In this document: positions 12,431 to 22,278 of the stretch, one piece after another | How the letters are laid out: each line of letters opens with the position of its first letter | Numbering within the stretch: the stretch's first letter is position 1 | From: Cycas panzhihuaensis | Taxonomy: Eukaryota > Cycadophyta | Assembly: GCA_023213395.1 (NCBI GenBank) | Contig: CM041465.1 | Span: 228,353,741 to 228,417,740, forward strand | Direction of reading: 5' to 3' | Length of the DNA stretch: 64,000 nucleotides | Notes under the pieces: model-generated | What the model was told of the DNA's origin: nothing | The model's input: only the letters and a program-made list of their open reading frames with translations | Databases searched by the model: none | Translations under genes and position numbers: made by a program

Positions 12431-14608
12431 TTGAGCCTTCCCTCGTTGATTAGTATTTCCTTGAGAAGCAAACTATTATTAACTATTACGGAGGTTCCTT
12501 ATTGTTAACCGTCACTTGACCTTACTATCATTAAGTAATGCTTGGACACAATTGAGGAATGCACCTACATGCTATGTTTGCATTAAATGTTTGATTAGAT
12601 TCATGTTATCAATGGATTGTTCATATGCTACGGAATGCCATTGCTAGTGCTAACTGCAACATACAAACTGAATGCTCATGGGACAACTAACGCACAAGCC
12701 ACATCCTACCATGAAATGCTCATAAGATAACAAAATACAATCATAAACACAAAGGTAGATGAAAGACGTTTTCGTAACCCTTATGCTCTCATCAATAATA
12801 ATAACATTCTCACATTGCATTAAATCCAAATGCTCAGCTCTCACCTTGAAATGATTTTAAGAATGCCCTTTTTATCTTGCTAAAGGGTTGCCCTTATATA
12901 ACATTGCGCGACCCTTGTTTAGAATTTTATGTCCTTTTATTAGCAACTAATGACCATAGTTTGCCTTCAACACTTTCGACTGCATAATACATTGTTAGTT
13001 AATCATTTGCTTTAATTTTTAGTCATTATTTGGATTGGCATATTGAAGTATGCTCTGCTTTCATGACCGTTTTCAATCTATATGTTGAACTTGCCTTCCA
13101 TTTTTTATTACAATTAGAATGCCCTATGGAAAGCTCTTTGTGTTTGTTGCCATTCTAGACATAATACCAAAGCTTGAGCATACATCACTTGATAGGTACA
13201 AAAATGGTTGAGTGTTTTCATTCATAATTCAATAAATAATTTGAAGTTTTGATCAAATTTGATGTTACTCACTCTTCCTTCAGAACTTCACAACTTTTGT
13301 AATTGCTCTTTGAACTCTACGATCATGAGTTGCTTCTCATCATGTTTGCCATATAATTTTTTGACTTGTGGTTCCAAGGCTAAGATGTCTTCTTTGTACA
13401 GTTGCTCAACTTGTTTGAGTTCTTGATTGTAAATGGTTTTCGCAGCTAGTAACATTTGTTTTTTGCTTTTAAGATCTTTTGCCATTCTTATACTCAATTT
13501 TCTAGAGCATCCATCTCACAATGTAGGGAATGACTTTTACATGGTGATTGTCTACTTTCCTTGATCTTGTTGCCATTTATGCATTCATTTGTTAAGAAAT
13601 AATGCTTAATATATGGTCAATCCATAATGGTCATGTTATGTTGTCTAGTGGTCATATTATTGTAGTGGAGTCATTTGGAATACCCTCTCAAATTTGTAAA
13701 TATGTGAGCAACATTAACTGTCGTGCAAATGCTCACTTGATTGGTTGGTATAAAGGTTTTCACGCATGATCTAATTGGTTGATGTTTGGTGCAACATCAT
13801 TAGTTATCAATGTGATGACTATTTGTATAAAAAGGCATAGCATATTCGTGGTTAGTTATGAAGACACTTAGTGCTTTTTCAATGGAAACTAGTGTGGTCT
13901 CATCATGTGCTTCATTATATATCATTTTGTGTTAATGAGATCTCATACATTCAAAGTGGATGTTTCCTTATCTCGAGGTTTTACCACTGTAAATCTTGTG
14001 TCTCAATATTGAATGCTTGATTTATGTTTCCTTGTTCATTATGGATGACTACATCCCCAATTGACGATCATGTGATATATTAGACCTAATGATGAATACT
14101 TCCATATCAATGCGCACGTAGCTTGCGAGGTGTTTGATATTGTTGTCATGATGATATCAAACCCAAAATTTTAACATGGTATAAGATCAATTTTATTCCA
14201 TTTTCTAACATAGTTGAGTGTCATTATAGTATTTGCATTTCCATTGTTGTATTTGGACGATTTGCTTTCTAATTTTTGTGTTTGTCTAACAAATATCTTC
14301 TAGGATGGTTTATCTTTGATTTTTTCTTCATCAATTTTGTTAATTGATTCATTAATGAACTTTTGGAGCTATGTTTGCTTTTCTTTTTCCTTATCTAAAT
14401 AGTGTAGCACGTCTTGAATTACTCTCTCATATTCTTCATTTGTGGCCACTTTTTCTTACTACCTGTCAAATTCCATTTTGACATCCACTAAAAATTGTTG
14501 CACCTCATCCAATTTTTGCCTTATCATTTAGGATTCATTTATTGCTTCAGCTTCCAAAGCATTGACATTGACCACCTCAATCTCAAAGTGTCTTGTTGGA
14601 ATAGTCTT
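12431..14608. other. No recognised gene apart from the short coiled-coil ORF
   Basis: AT-rich, stop-rich DNA in all frames with no clear transposon domain. It is the left flank into which element T1 inserted. Confidence 0.3.
13288..13497 (-). CDS. Short coiled-coil-like ORF, unrecognised
   Basis: A 69-residue frame rich in Lys, Glu, Gln and Leu with heptad-like spacing. A further coiled-coil-like minus-strand stretch with stops (EVQQFLVDVKMEFDRV) lies near 14,450-14,520. Together they could be a degraded coiled-coil gene or gag, but no family is recognised. The short length and lack of context make it doubtful. Confidence 0.2.
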   Translation of the reverse strand: MSIRMAKDLKSKKQMLLAAKTIYNQELKQVEQLYKEDILALEPQVKKLYGKHDEKQLMIVEFKEQLQKL

Positions 14609-14613
14609 CTCTT

Positions 14614-14964
14614 TGTTAAGATTTTAACATGGAGCAAGATCAATAGCATCAACAGAGATTAACACAATATAATCAGAATGTATTACCATACCAAAAGCAC
14701 CAAAGACTCAATATGAGCCTTGATGATGTGATGTCTCTACATACTACCTCAACCACCTTTATATACCAAAGAGGTGGGAGACTATTCAACACAAGTAATG
14801 CATGTGGGACAAATACCTTTGTCCTGACCAATAGCATTACACCACTAACTTGACCAATAAACTTATATCCTTTTACATAGTATTATAATGACCTTTTGAC
14901 CCTAAGACTTAGGACTATCACTTATTATCCTAGGACCCACAAACATTAAACATTATTTCTATCA
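14614..14964 (-). repeat. T1 3' LTR
   Basis: Starts TGTTAAGATTT and ends TATCA on the plus strand; 351 bp. It pairs with 19,346-19,696. On the minus strand it follows the purine tract, so it is the 3' LTR. Confidence 0.92.
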
Positions 14965-14977
14965 CCTCCCCTTAATG
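14965..14977 (-). other. T1 polypurine tract
   Basis: The minus strand reads ATTAAGGGGAGG directly before the LTR, the normal primer for plus-strand synthesis. Confidence 0.8.
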
Positions 14978-15067
14978 TTTAATGTTTGAACTAAGGACAA
15001 TTTAACATACATTGACACTTGACATGAATAGACATTAAAGACTACATGACAAGACTGACATGACTCT

Positions 15068-15652
15068 TTAACACATGGTTGTCAACAGACTCCAATGCAC
15101 TTTGTCTTCTTTGAATCTCCACCGTCTTGATCTTGGAAAGGTCTTGAACACCATGTCTTGGGTTTGATCTTGGTCTTCAACCTTGTAGTGTCCTTTGAAC
15201 TGACGATCCTCGAACTTTGCCTCTTTCAACTTCACACATAATTGAGAATCCTTGGACATGCAAAACAAGTAGTGAAACATGGATAATTCAGAATGATCCT
15301 GCATATATTCATCATAGATATCTTCAAGGTGTCTTTCAAATATGTCTTCTATCACCTGTTTGCTTCTCCCTTCTTCAGTATGTGAGTGACCAAAGTAGAT
15401 GTTAGCAATATCATCATTATCCAAATGCAGCAATGAGTTACCAACTGGTAAGACATCATTATCCTCCCCTGAAGCAATGGACTTATTGAGACGAGTTCCT
15501 GCAAATTGTATGATATATCCTGTTCTCTTCGTGTAACTCAAGGAGTTCCATGAACTAAGTATAATGAGAATTTCCATGATACTCACATGCATATACTTCC
15601 TGAATATGGATATGCATACATGGAACATTATTTCAATCTGATTGACTTTCAT
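15068..15652 (-). CDS. T1 ORF downstream of gag, unrecognised
   Basis: A 194-codon frame between gag and the 3' LTR. It is rich in Asp, Glu, His and Lys, with no recognised domain; the C-terminal third has a basic run (FPRSRRWRFKED). It is not reverse transcriptase or integrase. It could be the C-terminal part of gag in another frame, an element-specific protein or another captured piece. Confidence 0.35.
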   Translation of the reverse strand: MKVNQIEIMFHVCISIFRKYMHVSIMEILIILSSWNSLSYTKRTGYIIQFAGTRLNKSIASGEDNDVLPVGNSLLHLDNDDIANIYFGHSHTEEGRSKQVIEDIFERHLEDIYDEYMQDHSELSMFHYLFCMSKDSQLCVKLKEAKFEDRQFKGHYKVEDQDQTQDMVFKTFPRSRRWRFKEDKVHWSLLTTMC

Positions 15653-15756
15653 AGTCAGGTAACCTATCCAAAAGGTAATATGAATTCGATAAGCATGATC
15701 CTGATGACATGATATCCTCCTTATGTTCCTTTGAAAACAACTTTCTAGTCTTTGCT

Positions 15757-16482
15757 CTAGGATATCTTTGTTATAATTTTGATCTTTTCAAAGGTGAGAA
15801 TGGAGAATGTAATCGAGTTGAGGGAGATCATGGATATTTTCCAATACATGCAAACCATCGTATGACCTGTCACCAATTGAATTCTTCCTATCAACTTGAC
15901 AACACAAACTAGGATAACATTATCCATACCTTTTGTTAGGCAACTCATGTCTCCATGAACTATTACTGGCAAAGATTGATTCCTGAAATCTTCTGGTTCC
16001 TTGATGAGACTTATGGCTTTGTTACGCTCCTTTTCCCTTTTCCTTTCCTCTTCAACTTCTTCCTCGATTTTTGCCCTTTTGATTCTCTCTTTGTTGCATT
16101 TCTTGTGTCCTTTTTATTCACTTACAAGATGGTTTCCAAGCATCCTCGGTGAGTCCATATTCTGTAGAACCTGGATAATAAAGTGATAGGAAGAAGGGAG
16201 GTTATCCTTATCAATGGCTGCAAGTATCACGTCAATAACAATTCTATTTTTTCTTTTGAAGATTTCCTCCCCTTCTTCGTAAGCCGTTTCAGTCCCCATG
16301 ACTGTTTTCCAAAGATTCTTCACTACAAATAGACTTTCCATCTTAATTTTCCAAAAACGAAAATTAGTTCTACTGTATTTGGGCAGAGGAAAACAATGAT
16401 CTGATAGCCAATATTCATTTCTCTCAGGCACAAAGGTGATAATGCCACTTAACTCCATGATGTATGATAAAAGAATATCCAC
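15757..16482 (-). pseudogene. T1 copia-type gag-like remnant (UBN2/DUF4219-like)
   Basis: The minus-strand frame 16,482-16,114 contains NFRFWKIKMESLFVVKNLW, the start of copia-type gag (family pattern NY--WK-KM---L---LW), followed by EEIFKRKNRIVIDVI and SSYHFIIQVLQNMDSPRM, matching the SYE-LV--L--MD segment. A frame change then leads into a long charged stretch (RIKRAKIEEEVEEERKRE, about 16,040-16,090). The zinc knuckle is not evident. It is the only retroviral-type domain found in T1. Confidence 0.65.
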
Positions 16483-16932
16483 TTCAACTTGAAAATCAAA
16501 TCAACAAAAGAGGACTTAAACTGAATCTTGTTCCACTCTCCTCACAATCTATGAATGTTCGCCAAGACAACCATCATGATGGGCAGTGCTCTCCTTCCAC
16601 ATTTTGTGTATACCTGTAAGCAACCACTGACCAAAGATTGGAGTTTCCTATCAGGATAACTCTTCCAGCCGGTTTATCACATCACCGTGTTACAAGCGTA
16701 AAGAAATGACCTCCTCACCTGTGGCCGATAATGGTGTCTTCGATTGTGATTCACCTTCAACGGCAAAAGTGCGACTCTATCTTCATGAGTACCGCTTGCG
16801 GGACTATGTTCAAGATCGCCTGCCCACTTGCTAGCCTTGTTCTTATTTTAGCCACCGTCAAAGCTGGCGGGGCTGTCATGTCTTTGACCGAGATTCACAA
16901 GAACTCAACACAAGATCGACTTACGGTTTCGA
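16483..16932. other. T1 interior, foreign-looking, not identified
   Basis: Less AT-rich than the flanks. On the minus strand about 16,750-16,880 is open (MTAPPALTVAKIRT, ILNIVPQAVLMKIE) but I cannot assign it. It may be a further captured exon. Confidence 0.3.
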
Positions 16933-17113
16933 TCATATGATCAAATTCGTAGTGTTCACCCTCTTTCTTGACACTTCCCTTAGAAAGCGGTCATACATAT
17001 CATTACCAACTGTAGAGTCACCTTTGTGAAGCCCAAGCCTAGCTGCTACAATTGCAAATTTTCGATTACCACTGCTTCCCAAAGAACTCTTCTCGCCATT
17101 ACCCTCTCAGGGA
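16933..17113 (-). pseudogene. Captured fragment resembling a PfkB/ribokinase-type sugar kinase
   Basis: The minus strand contains FAIVAARLGL followed by VGNDMYDRFLREV and VNTTNLI. This matches the layout of the N-terminal substrate-binding region of PfkB-family kinases: GGN-AN-A-A-ARLG, then -VG-D-YG--L---L, then GV-T. The frame ends at a stop at 16,933-16,935. Only about 45 residues align by eye, so the family call is tentative. It runs in the transcription direction of T1 and opposite to the diterpene synthase piece. Confidence 0.4.
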
Positions 17114-17518
17114 ATTATGGATCAGAAAAAGAATGTGGTATGCCAACTGAGTTCATGATTTGCTCTGCTGTAAACGAGACTACACGCTCCACTGATTGTC
17201 AAGGAACGAGCTGCTTATTGAAATCTGATTGTTGCCTTCAAGAGGACTCTACTTCAGAGACTGCAGGTTGCACTATTAGGAATTCCATATCCACGTCCAG
17301 GGATCTATTGGGAGAGAGCTTCTTAAGTGGTTCAACAAAGTCTTCACTGAAAGTTGCACGGAAGCTATGTGTCGCAGGCATTTACAAGCAAGATAAAGTG
17401 CTGCACAAGAGGGTGTCTATGGTATGGTGACCAAAGTTGCAGGTGATTCAGATTACGGCGATTGGCGTGACGTTGAAGATGAGGATGAATCAAGTTTAGA
17501 GGACCATAGACAGATGCA
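17114..17518. other. T1 interior, foreign-looking, not identified
   Basis: Open on the plus strand at 17,026-17,430 (134 codons, Ser/Thr/Cys-rich) and partly open on the minus strand (EDFVEPLKKLSPNRSLDVDM). Neither is recognised. The last 30 bases (SSLEDHRQMQ reading) may be a damaged lead-in to the diterpene synthase piece. Confidence 0.3.
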
Positions 17519-18145
17519 GATGGATCCTTTTTGTTTTCGCCCGCTTCCACAGCCTGCGCTCTTGCCCACACTAAATATAATAAATGCCTTCGCTATCTCA
17601 CCAATATAACGACTAAATTTAACGGAGGAGTGCCTAATGTGTATATAGACGGACCAAGTCAAGATGCAGTCAATAGACGGATCCTTTTTGTTTTCGCCTC
17701 CAACGCCTGGGAATTGCCTGTCATTTTGGCGACGAAATTGCAGAGTGTCTCCAATATGTGTGGAGGTATTGGAGCAACGTAGGCATCGGGTGGGCAAGGG
17801 AATCCCCCGTTCAAGATGTAGACGACACGGATACCGCGGATACCACGGAATCGCTTACACGGATACCACGTATCTCAGGAAGTGTTTACCCATTTTAAGA
17901 GGAAAGATGGCGAGTTCTTCTGCTTTGCCGGGCAAACAAATGAAGCCGTTACCGGCATGTATAACTTGTACAGGGCATCTCGGCTACAGTTTCCTGGCGA
18001 ATCGCTTCTTGAAGAAGCCAGGACCTTCGCTCTCAGTTTCCTTAAACAGAAGCGAGCCAATAACGAACTTGCCGATAAATGGATTATCGCTAAGGGTTTA
18101 GTTGGGGAAGTTGAATACGCTCTGAATTTTCCATGGTTCGCGAGC
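17519..18145 (+). pseudogene. Captured diterpene synthase fragment (class II region with DVDD)
   Basis: Three blocks in register with plant diterpene synthases (copalyl diphosphate synthase and bifunctional gymnosperm type). Block 1, 17,519-17,644: DGSFLFSPASTACA then KFNGGVPNVY. Block 2, 17,695-17,830: RLQRLGIA, YVWRYWSNVGIGWARE, then the DXDD acid motif as DVDD at 17,815-17,826. Block 3, 17,861-18,145: GYHVSQEVFTHF, GEFFCFAGQ, AVTGMYNLYRAS, FPGE, then DKWII and GEVEYALNFPWF. Frameshifts and short damaged links join the blocks. The fragment is about 200 codons of a protein that is normally about 800, with no N-terminal domain and no class I DDXXD domain. The blocks run through without recognisable introns, suggesting capture of spliced RNA. 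It is antisense to T1 transcription. Confidence 0.88.
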
Positions 18146-18147
18146 CA

Positions 18148-18423
18148 ATCGTGTAAGAGGTTGATACATTCGTGGAAGAGGCGCTTGTTAAAGACACGGA
18201 CTGGCTATCAGGAATGCCCTAGACACTTACAGGGACACATGTCTTTGTATGCACGCATGGAAGTTGTAATCGAAGGTGTGGTGTTTGTGGGCCTGTGCTT
18301 GTCAGGAAATTTAAAGAGGAGATTGAAGCTCGTGGCCTTAAAGGTCATGTGTCTGTGAGCCCGTGCTCACATGTTGGAGGACACAAATATGCTGGGAATC
18401 TCATAATATATGGACCAAATGCT
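18148..18423 (+). pseudogene. Captured sucrase/ferredoxin-like (Suc_Fer family) fragment
   Basis: Immediately after the diterpene synthase piece the reading changes to VDTFVEEAL, then GTHVFVCTHGS, RRCGVCGPVL, KFKEEIEARGL, VSVSPCSHVGGHKYAGNLII. These are the conserved blocks of the thioredoxin-like ferredoxin (sucrase/ferredoxin-like, AIM32/Apd1-related) proteins of plants, including the Cys-rich CGVCG and the HxGGHKYAGN motif. Two in-frame stops (18,154-18,156 and 18,220-18,222) show it is not translated intact. It covers only the middle of the protein. It has the same strand as the terpene synthase fragment but comes from an unrelated gene, so the interior of T1 is a chimera. Confidence 0.82.
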
Positions 18424-19327
18424 CTGTACATGCATCTCCACCTTGTGAACCAGTGCTTTAAACTTCATCCATGATGACAGAATAAAGGGAAACTTTCCAA
18501 CTGCGAATGATTCTCACAGTGGCTTGCCTTCTGCATATGGCCAGTAACGTAAATACTATAGCCTCTTGATAGCGTAGATGGCTCGCTATTAATGTGCCTT
18601 TCCTTCTATGGCCACTGGCTATCAATAGACTCCTCAACAACAAGCTTATAATCATGAATGCAAATGGTCATCTTTTGTGGCGGCTATGCAACTGAGTGAC
18701 TGAATAATCACATAAGGGCCTCCACGATAATCTTTGCTAACGCTTCCGCAGACACAGATCACACAAATGTATCACTCTCTATAAACAACAGAGACTCCTT
18801 ACGATGATGGCAATAGACTAGCATATCTTCGAATGAGGTTGTGATCGGTTATGGCTTAGCAAGAGCTCCTTTCAGCGAGGGTTATGGTATAGCAATTTTA
18901 TACAAGCTTGGCACCATCTCCAGACTTTATCAACCATATTTCAATGATTTTCACACAGGCATTTGTTTACTAGTTTTTAGTAGTAATTGTGCAGATGACA
19001 GGATCTCTTCCGCAAGAAGGGTTTATGACAGAAATAATCTCAAACAAATCCTTAATATTTCCAACAACTCTCACTTTCATAATATAAGCAGGGTTCAATG
19101 GCTAACAGATTCAGATTTCACACATAATTTCAAACTAATTTCTTTCAGAGCAGACTCAACACTCAGCCTTCTCAGCAGGGCATAGAAACAATGTTACCCG
19201 GTAAACGATGACTCCCTTAGGGTTCCACCTCTCAAAAAGTAGAGTCTCAAATCTGGAATTGTCTCTTACAAAGCTACCTCCACACACATCCACGAACTGG
19301 CGATTCTTCACAACGAAGCTTGGCAAA
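18424..19327 (-). other. T1 5' leader region
   Basis: Between the captured fragments and the primer-binding site. A plus-strand frame at 18,841-19,185 is open but unrecognised and is probably chance. This would be the 5' untranslated leader of the T1 transcript. Confidence 0.35.
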
Positions 19328-19345
19328 TAACCTGCGCTGATACCA
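19328..19345 (-). other. T1 primer-binding site
   Basis: The minus strand reads TGGTATCAGCGCAGG directly after the LTR end AACA, matching an initiator tRNA-Met primer site with one change from TGGTATCAGAGC. Confidence 0.85.
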
Positions 19346-19696
19346 TGTTAAGATTTTAACATGGAGCAAGATCAATAGCATCAACAGAGATTAACACAAT
19401 ATAATCAGAATGTATTACCATACCAAAAGCATCAAAGACTCAATATGAGCCTTGATGATGTGATGTCTCTACATATTACCTCAACCACCTTTATATACCA
19501 AAGAGGTGGGAGACTATTCAACACAAGTAATACATGTGGGACAAATACCTTTGTCCTGACCAATAGCATTACACCACTAACTTGACCAATAAACTTATAT
19601 CCTTTTACATAGTATTATAATGACCCTTTGACCCTAAGACTTAGGACTATCACTTATTATCCTAGGACCCACACACATTAAACATTATTTCTAACA
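19346..19696 (-). repeat. T1 5' LTR
   Basis: 351 bp, TGTTAAGATTT to TCTAACA on the plus strand. It carries the promoter for leftward transcription of T1. Confidence 0.92.
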
Positions 19697-19701
19697 CTCT
19701 T

Positions 19702-20832
19702 TACAACCAACTTGTTTCGCATCCTAGAGGCATAGTATTAGTGGGCTAAGATACACCACTTCAATCCTCTTATCTAGCTAGTACAACTCATGTATTGAAT
19801 TTTTTTACAAGAGTTGAAATTGTAGGCATAATTCCTTTTTTTCCCCATTTTTTTAGCTTGCTTCTATTGGGAAATAATGTTGAATTTGTTGTCAATCCAT
19901 GTTTATTGTGATTATGTAATTGACTATACCTCAAATATCATGTATAATTATGTTAAAAAGAGGTGCACACATGACGATTCTTAATATGTGAACATTATTA
20001 AATTATGTGTTCGAGCCCACATCTTCATGTATTCTCATAAGCTATCTTAGTGGTCCTTCAATCTCATTAGACCTCTATGAGGTGACTTTTATCTATAAAA
20101 ATGTACCTCTTCTAATGCAATAGATGAAGATTGATCATTCTTCCAATTTCTGTTGTACTTTATATTGGTGTATATTTCATCTTTCTTTATCATGGTATCA
20201 TGGTTTCTTTGTAATACTTGTTATATGATATTAAAGCACTTATGCAATTTTCTAATAGCTTCACCTCCCATCTCTTCTTAGACCATTGTCAAATGTTTTC
20301 CAAGGCAAACTTATGCTACATATTTTGTAATGTCAAGGTGTTTTGCCGAATAACTAGGGACCACCTTCTCATGGTAAGCTCCCTATGGCCATATTAGTTG
20401 AGATGCAAGCTAGTTAGGACTAATGGGCATTACAAAACTAAAACATTCATTTAAATGGCTGTTAACTATTGATTGATGTTGGTCATAACAAATTTTGCTC
20501 TACTATATCCCTACTAGACTCATGTTAGTAATCCCTACAAAGTGATAATACTACTTTTACATATCGATTATTCCTATTTACTCTCTCCACTCAATTTACA
20601 CATTCATATCAGTCAATGAAAAATCAATATGCGATCAAAAGCTTTTCATTAATTCAAGCCCTGTCAGAAGCTTAATTAATGACAAAAGATACACAATTGT
20701 TCTCACTTGAATTAATAATTTAACTCGCCCTAAAACTAGGTTTGTATACTAATTTTCCCATTGATTCCCAAGAGGTAGGAATGAAATTGTTGTAATGCAT
20801 TTTTTCATATGAAGTTAACAAGTCATTAACCA
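19702..20832. other. No recognised gene
   Basis: AT-rich flank between T1 and the nested cluster. No open frame or transposon domain was recognised. Confidence 0.35.
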
Positions 20833-20837
20833 TTTGG

Positions 20838-20993
20838 TGTGGTGAGCCTACACCACATGTTAGAGAGGGCTATGACCCTCCATCATATGAGGATTAATAG
20901 GATTGGTTGATATAAAGGTAGGAATATAATAATATGGGGGTGAGTGTTATATATACTCCACTCTATTGTAAAGAGGAGAATATGATACAATGA
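20838..20993 (+). repeat. O1 5' LTR, first part
   Basis: Matches 29,985-30,139 closely. Interrupted after AATGA (20,989-20,993), which is the N1 target duplication. Confidence 0.92.
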
Positions 20994-21099
20994 TGTTGGA
21001 GTGTAATGTCATCACTCCACTCCCTCTTACCTACCAGGCTTGTGCACTTCAATTTAGACATGTGATGCTCAACATGTCAAGGTAAGTTAAGGTAAGTAA
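20994..21099 (+). repeat. N1 5' LTR, surviving first 106 bp
   Basis: Nearly identical to the start of the N1 3' LTR at 27,756 onward, as far as GGTAAGTTAAGGTAAG; then N2 begins with TGAAGGAATA. Confidence 0.85.
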
Positions 21100-21500
21100 T
21101 GAAGGAATATAAACTAGCAGGAGAACAGGTCAGAACATATATCAAATAACCATAAACCAGTATTGCATTAATACATCAATGTGTCACAATCACAATAGCA
21201 TAAAGAATATGAAAGCCTTGTTGTTCAATCCATTGTAGCAATAATGAGCATTACAAATCTCCTCAAAGGTAGGCGGTGTCTAAAGACACGGGGTTGTACA
21301 CCCTTAACATTTATAGTTTGGGGGAGGAAACTCCTCAACCCCTGAATTCAAATTAATAATAAAATAATGCAACTTAACTCAAATGAAACTAACTCAACTT
21401 ACCTTAACTTACCTTGACATGTTGAGCATCACATGTCTAAATTGAGGTGCACAATCTTGGTAGGTAAGAGGGAGTTGAGTGATGACATTACACTCCAACA
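21100..21500 (-). repeat. N2 3' LTR
   Basis: On the minus strand runs from TGTTGGAGTG to ATTCCTTCA; 401 bp. Followed on the plus strand by the complement of the purine tract (TTCTCCCCCTTAA). Confidence 0.9.
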
Positions 21501-21924
21501 TTCTCCCCCTTAATGTCAGCACGAACACTTGTATCTTTTCCTTGAACTTGTGGAATTGGTACTTGAAAAGAACTTTGAAATTCTGATCTTGATCTTTATC
21601 AACTCTTCTCACCCTTATAGTCACATATATCTCTTTATCATAGAATGATGTAGGAAGACTATAAGTAGATGAAACTTGATGCATATGTAGATGAATAGCT
21701 GTAATTTGGACTTTGTTAACTAGAACATTAGGAAGGCTTTGAGCTTGAACTTTTGTAATCTTTATACTTTGAACAACTGTCATATCATCAGGTTCATTCC
21801 TTGTCATATCATCAGATTCAACTATTATATCATCATGTTCGTTCTTCGTTATGTCATAAGATTCATTTTCATTCTCCCCCTCAAATAGAGGATCAAATCC
21901 TTGTGCAACAAGGTGGTCCTGCAT
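21409..21924 (-). CDS. N2 ORF2, acidic-repeat protein reading into the LTR
   Basis: A 171-codon frame. The N-terminal part has repeats of the pattern (D)DMTKNE/DDMTVNE rich in Asp and Glu. The middle part (SIKITKVQ, NKVQITAIHLH, RVRRVDKDQDQ) is shared with N1. The last 35 or so codons are simply the translation of the purine tract and LTR. In N1 the same stretch is broken by stops and frame changes. Function unknown; it is possibly the C-terminal part of gag in a shifted frame. Confidence 0.4.
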   Translation of the reverse strand: MQDHLVAQGFDPLFEGENENESYDITKNEHDDIIVESDDMTRNEPDDMTVVQSIKITKVQAQSLPNVLVNKVQITAIHLHMHQVSSTYSLPTSFYDKEIYVTIRVRRVDKDQDQNFKVLFKYQFHKFKEKIQVFVLTLRGRMLECNVITQLPLTYQDCAPQFRHVMLNMSR

Positions 21925-21966
21925 TTGATCTGAATCCTCATGGTTGTTGTCGTCATGATCTATACA

Positions 21967-22278
21967 TTACATTACATGTCTCACATGCTCATCAAAAGTT
22001 TCATCAAATACATTGGGGGTATCTCCCCCATAAATGGAAATCAATAAATCCCAAACAGACTTAGAAGTTGTTAATTCAGAAACTAGTGAAAAAACATCAT
22101 CAGTCATAGTGCAAAATAATAAACCTAAAACTTCATTATCTTTTCTAAAATTTTCTTTGATGCTAAGGTCACATTCATGTTGTAAATACTTCAAAAGATC
22201 ATGTTCAATAAAGTAAGTTTGCATGGTGTCATACCATAGTGAAAAGTTATGGCCATTAAAAATGGGGAATTGTGCCAT
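21967..22278 (-). CDS. N2 gag-like protein (UBN2 type)
   Basis: 103 codons from MAQFPIFNGHNFSLWYDTMQ. The pattern F-G-NF-LW---M---L, then LKYLQHE, then SVWDLLISIYGG is that of the copia-type gag N-terminal domain (DUF4219/UBN2), which normally assembles virus-like particles. It is much shorter than a full copia gag, which is usually a few hundred residues with a zinc knuckle. The frame is intact and nearly identical to N1. Confidence 0.65.
   Translation of the reverse strand: MAQFPIFNGHNFSLWYDTMQTYFIEHDLLKYLQHECDLSIKENFRKDNEVLGLLFCTMTDDVFSLVSELTTSKSVWDLLISIYGGDTPNVFDETFDEHVRHVM

Larger units (their letters stand above)
14614..19696 (-). mobile_element. LTR retrotransposon T1, complete, gag-only, carrying host gene fragments
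   Basis: Both LTRs are 351 bp (14,614-14,964 and 19,346-19,696) and differ at about six positions by eye. The 5-bp duplication CTCTT flanks the element at 14,609-14,613 and 19,697-19,701. A tRNA-Met-type primer-binding site touches the right LTR and a purine tract touches the left LTR, so transcription runs right to left. The interior holds a gag-like remnant (15,757-16,482). No protease, integrase or reverse transcriptase is seen, so it must rely on proteins supplied in trans. Between gag and the 5' LTR sit about 2.8 kb of foreign sequence, including host gene fragments. Confidence 0.92.

Noticed and set aside
15709-16186. Plus-strand hydrophobic ORFs inside T1 as membrane proteins
   Set aside because: They are mirror readings of the charged Lys/Glu-rich gag tail on the minus strand.
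18841-19185. 114-codon plus-strand ORF as a further captured gene in T1
   Set aside because: No recognisable motif, antisense to the element and in its leader; open by chance is as likely.
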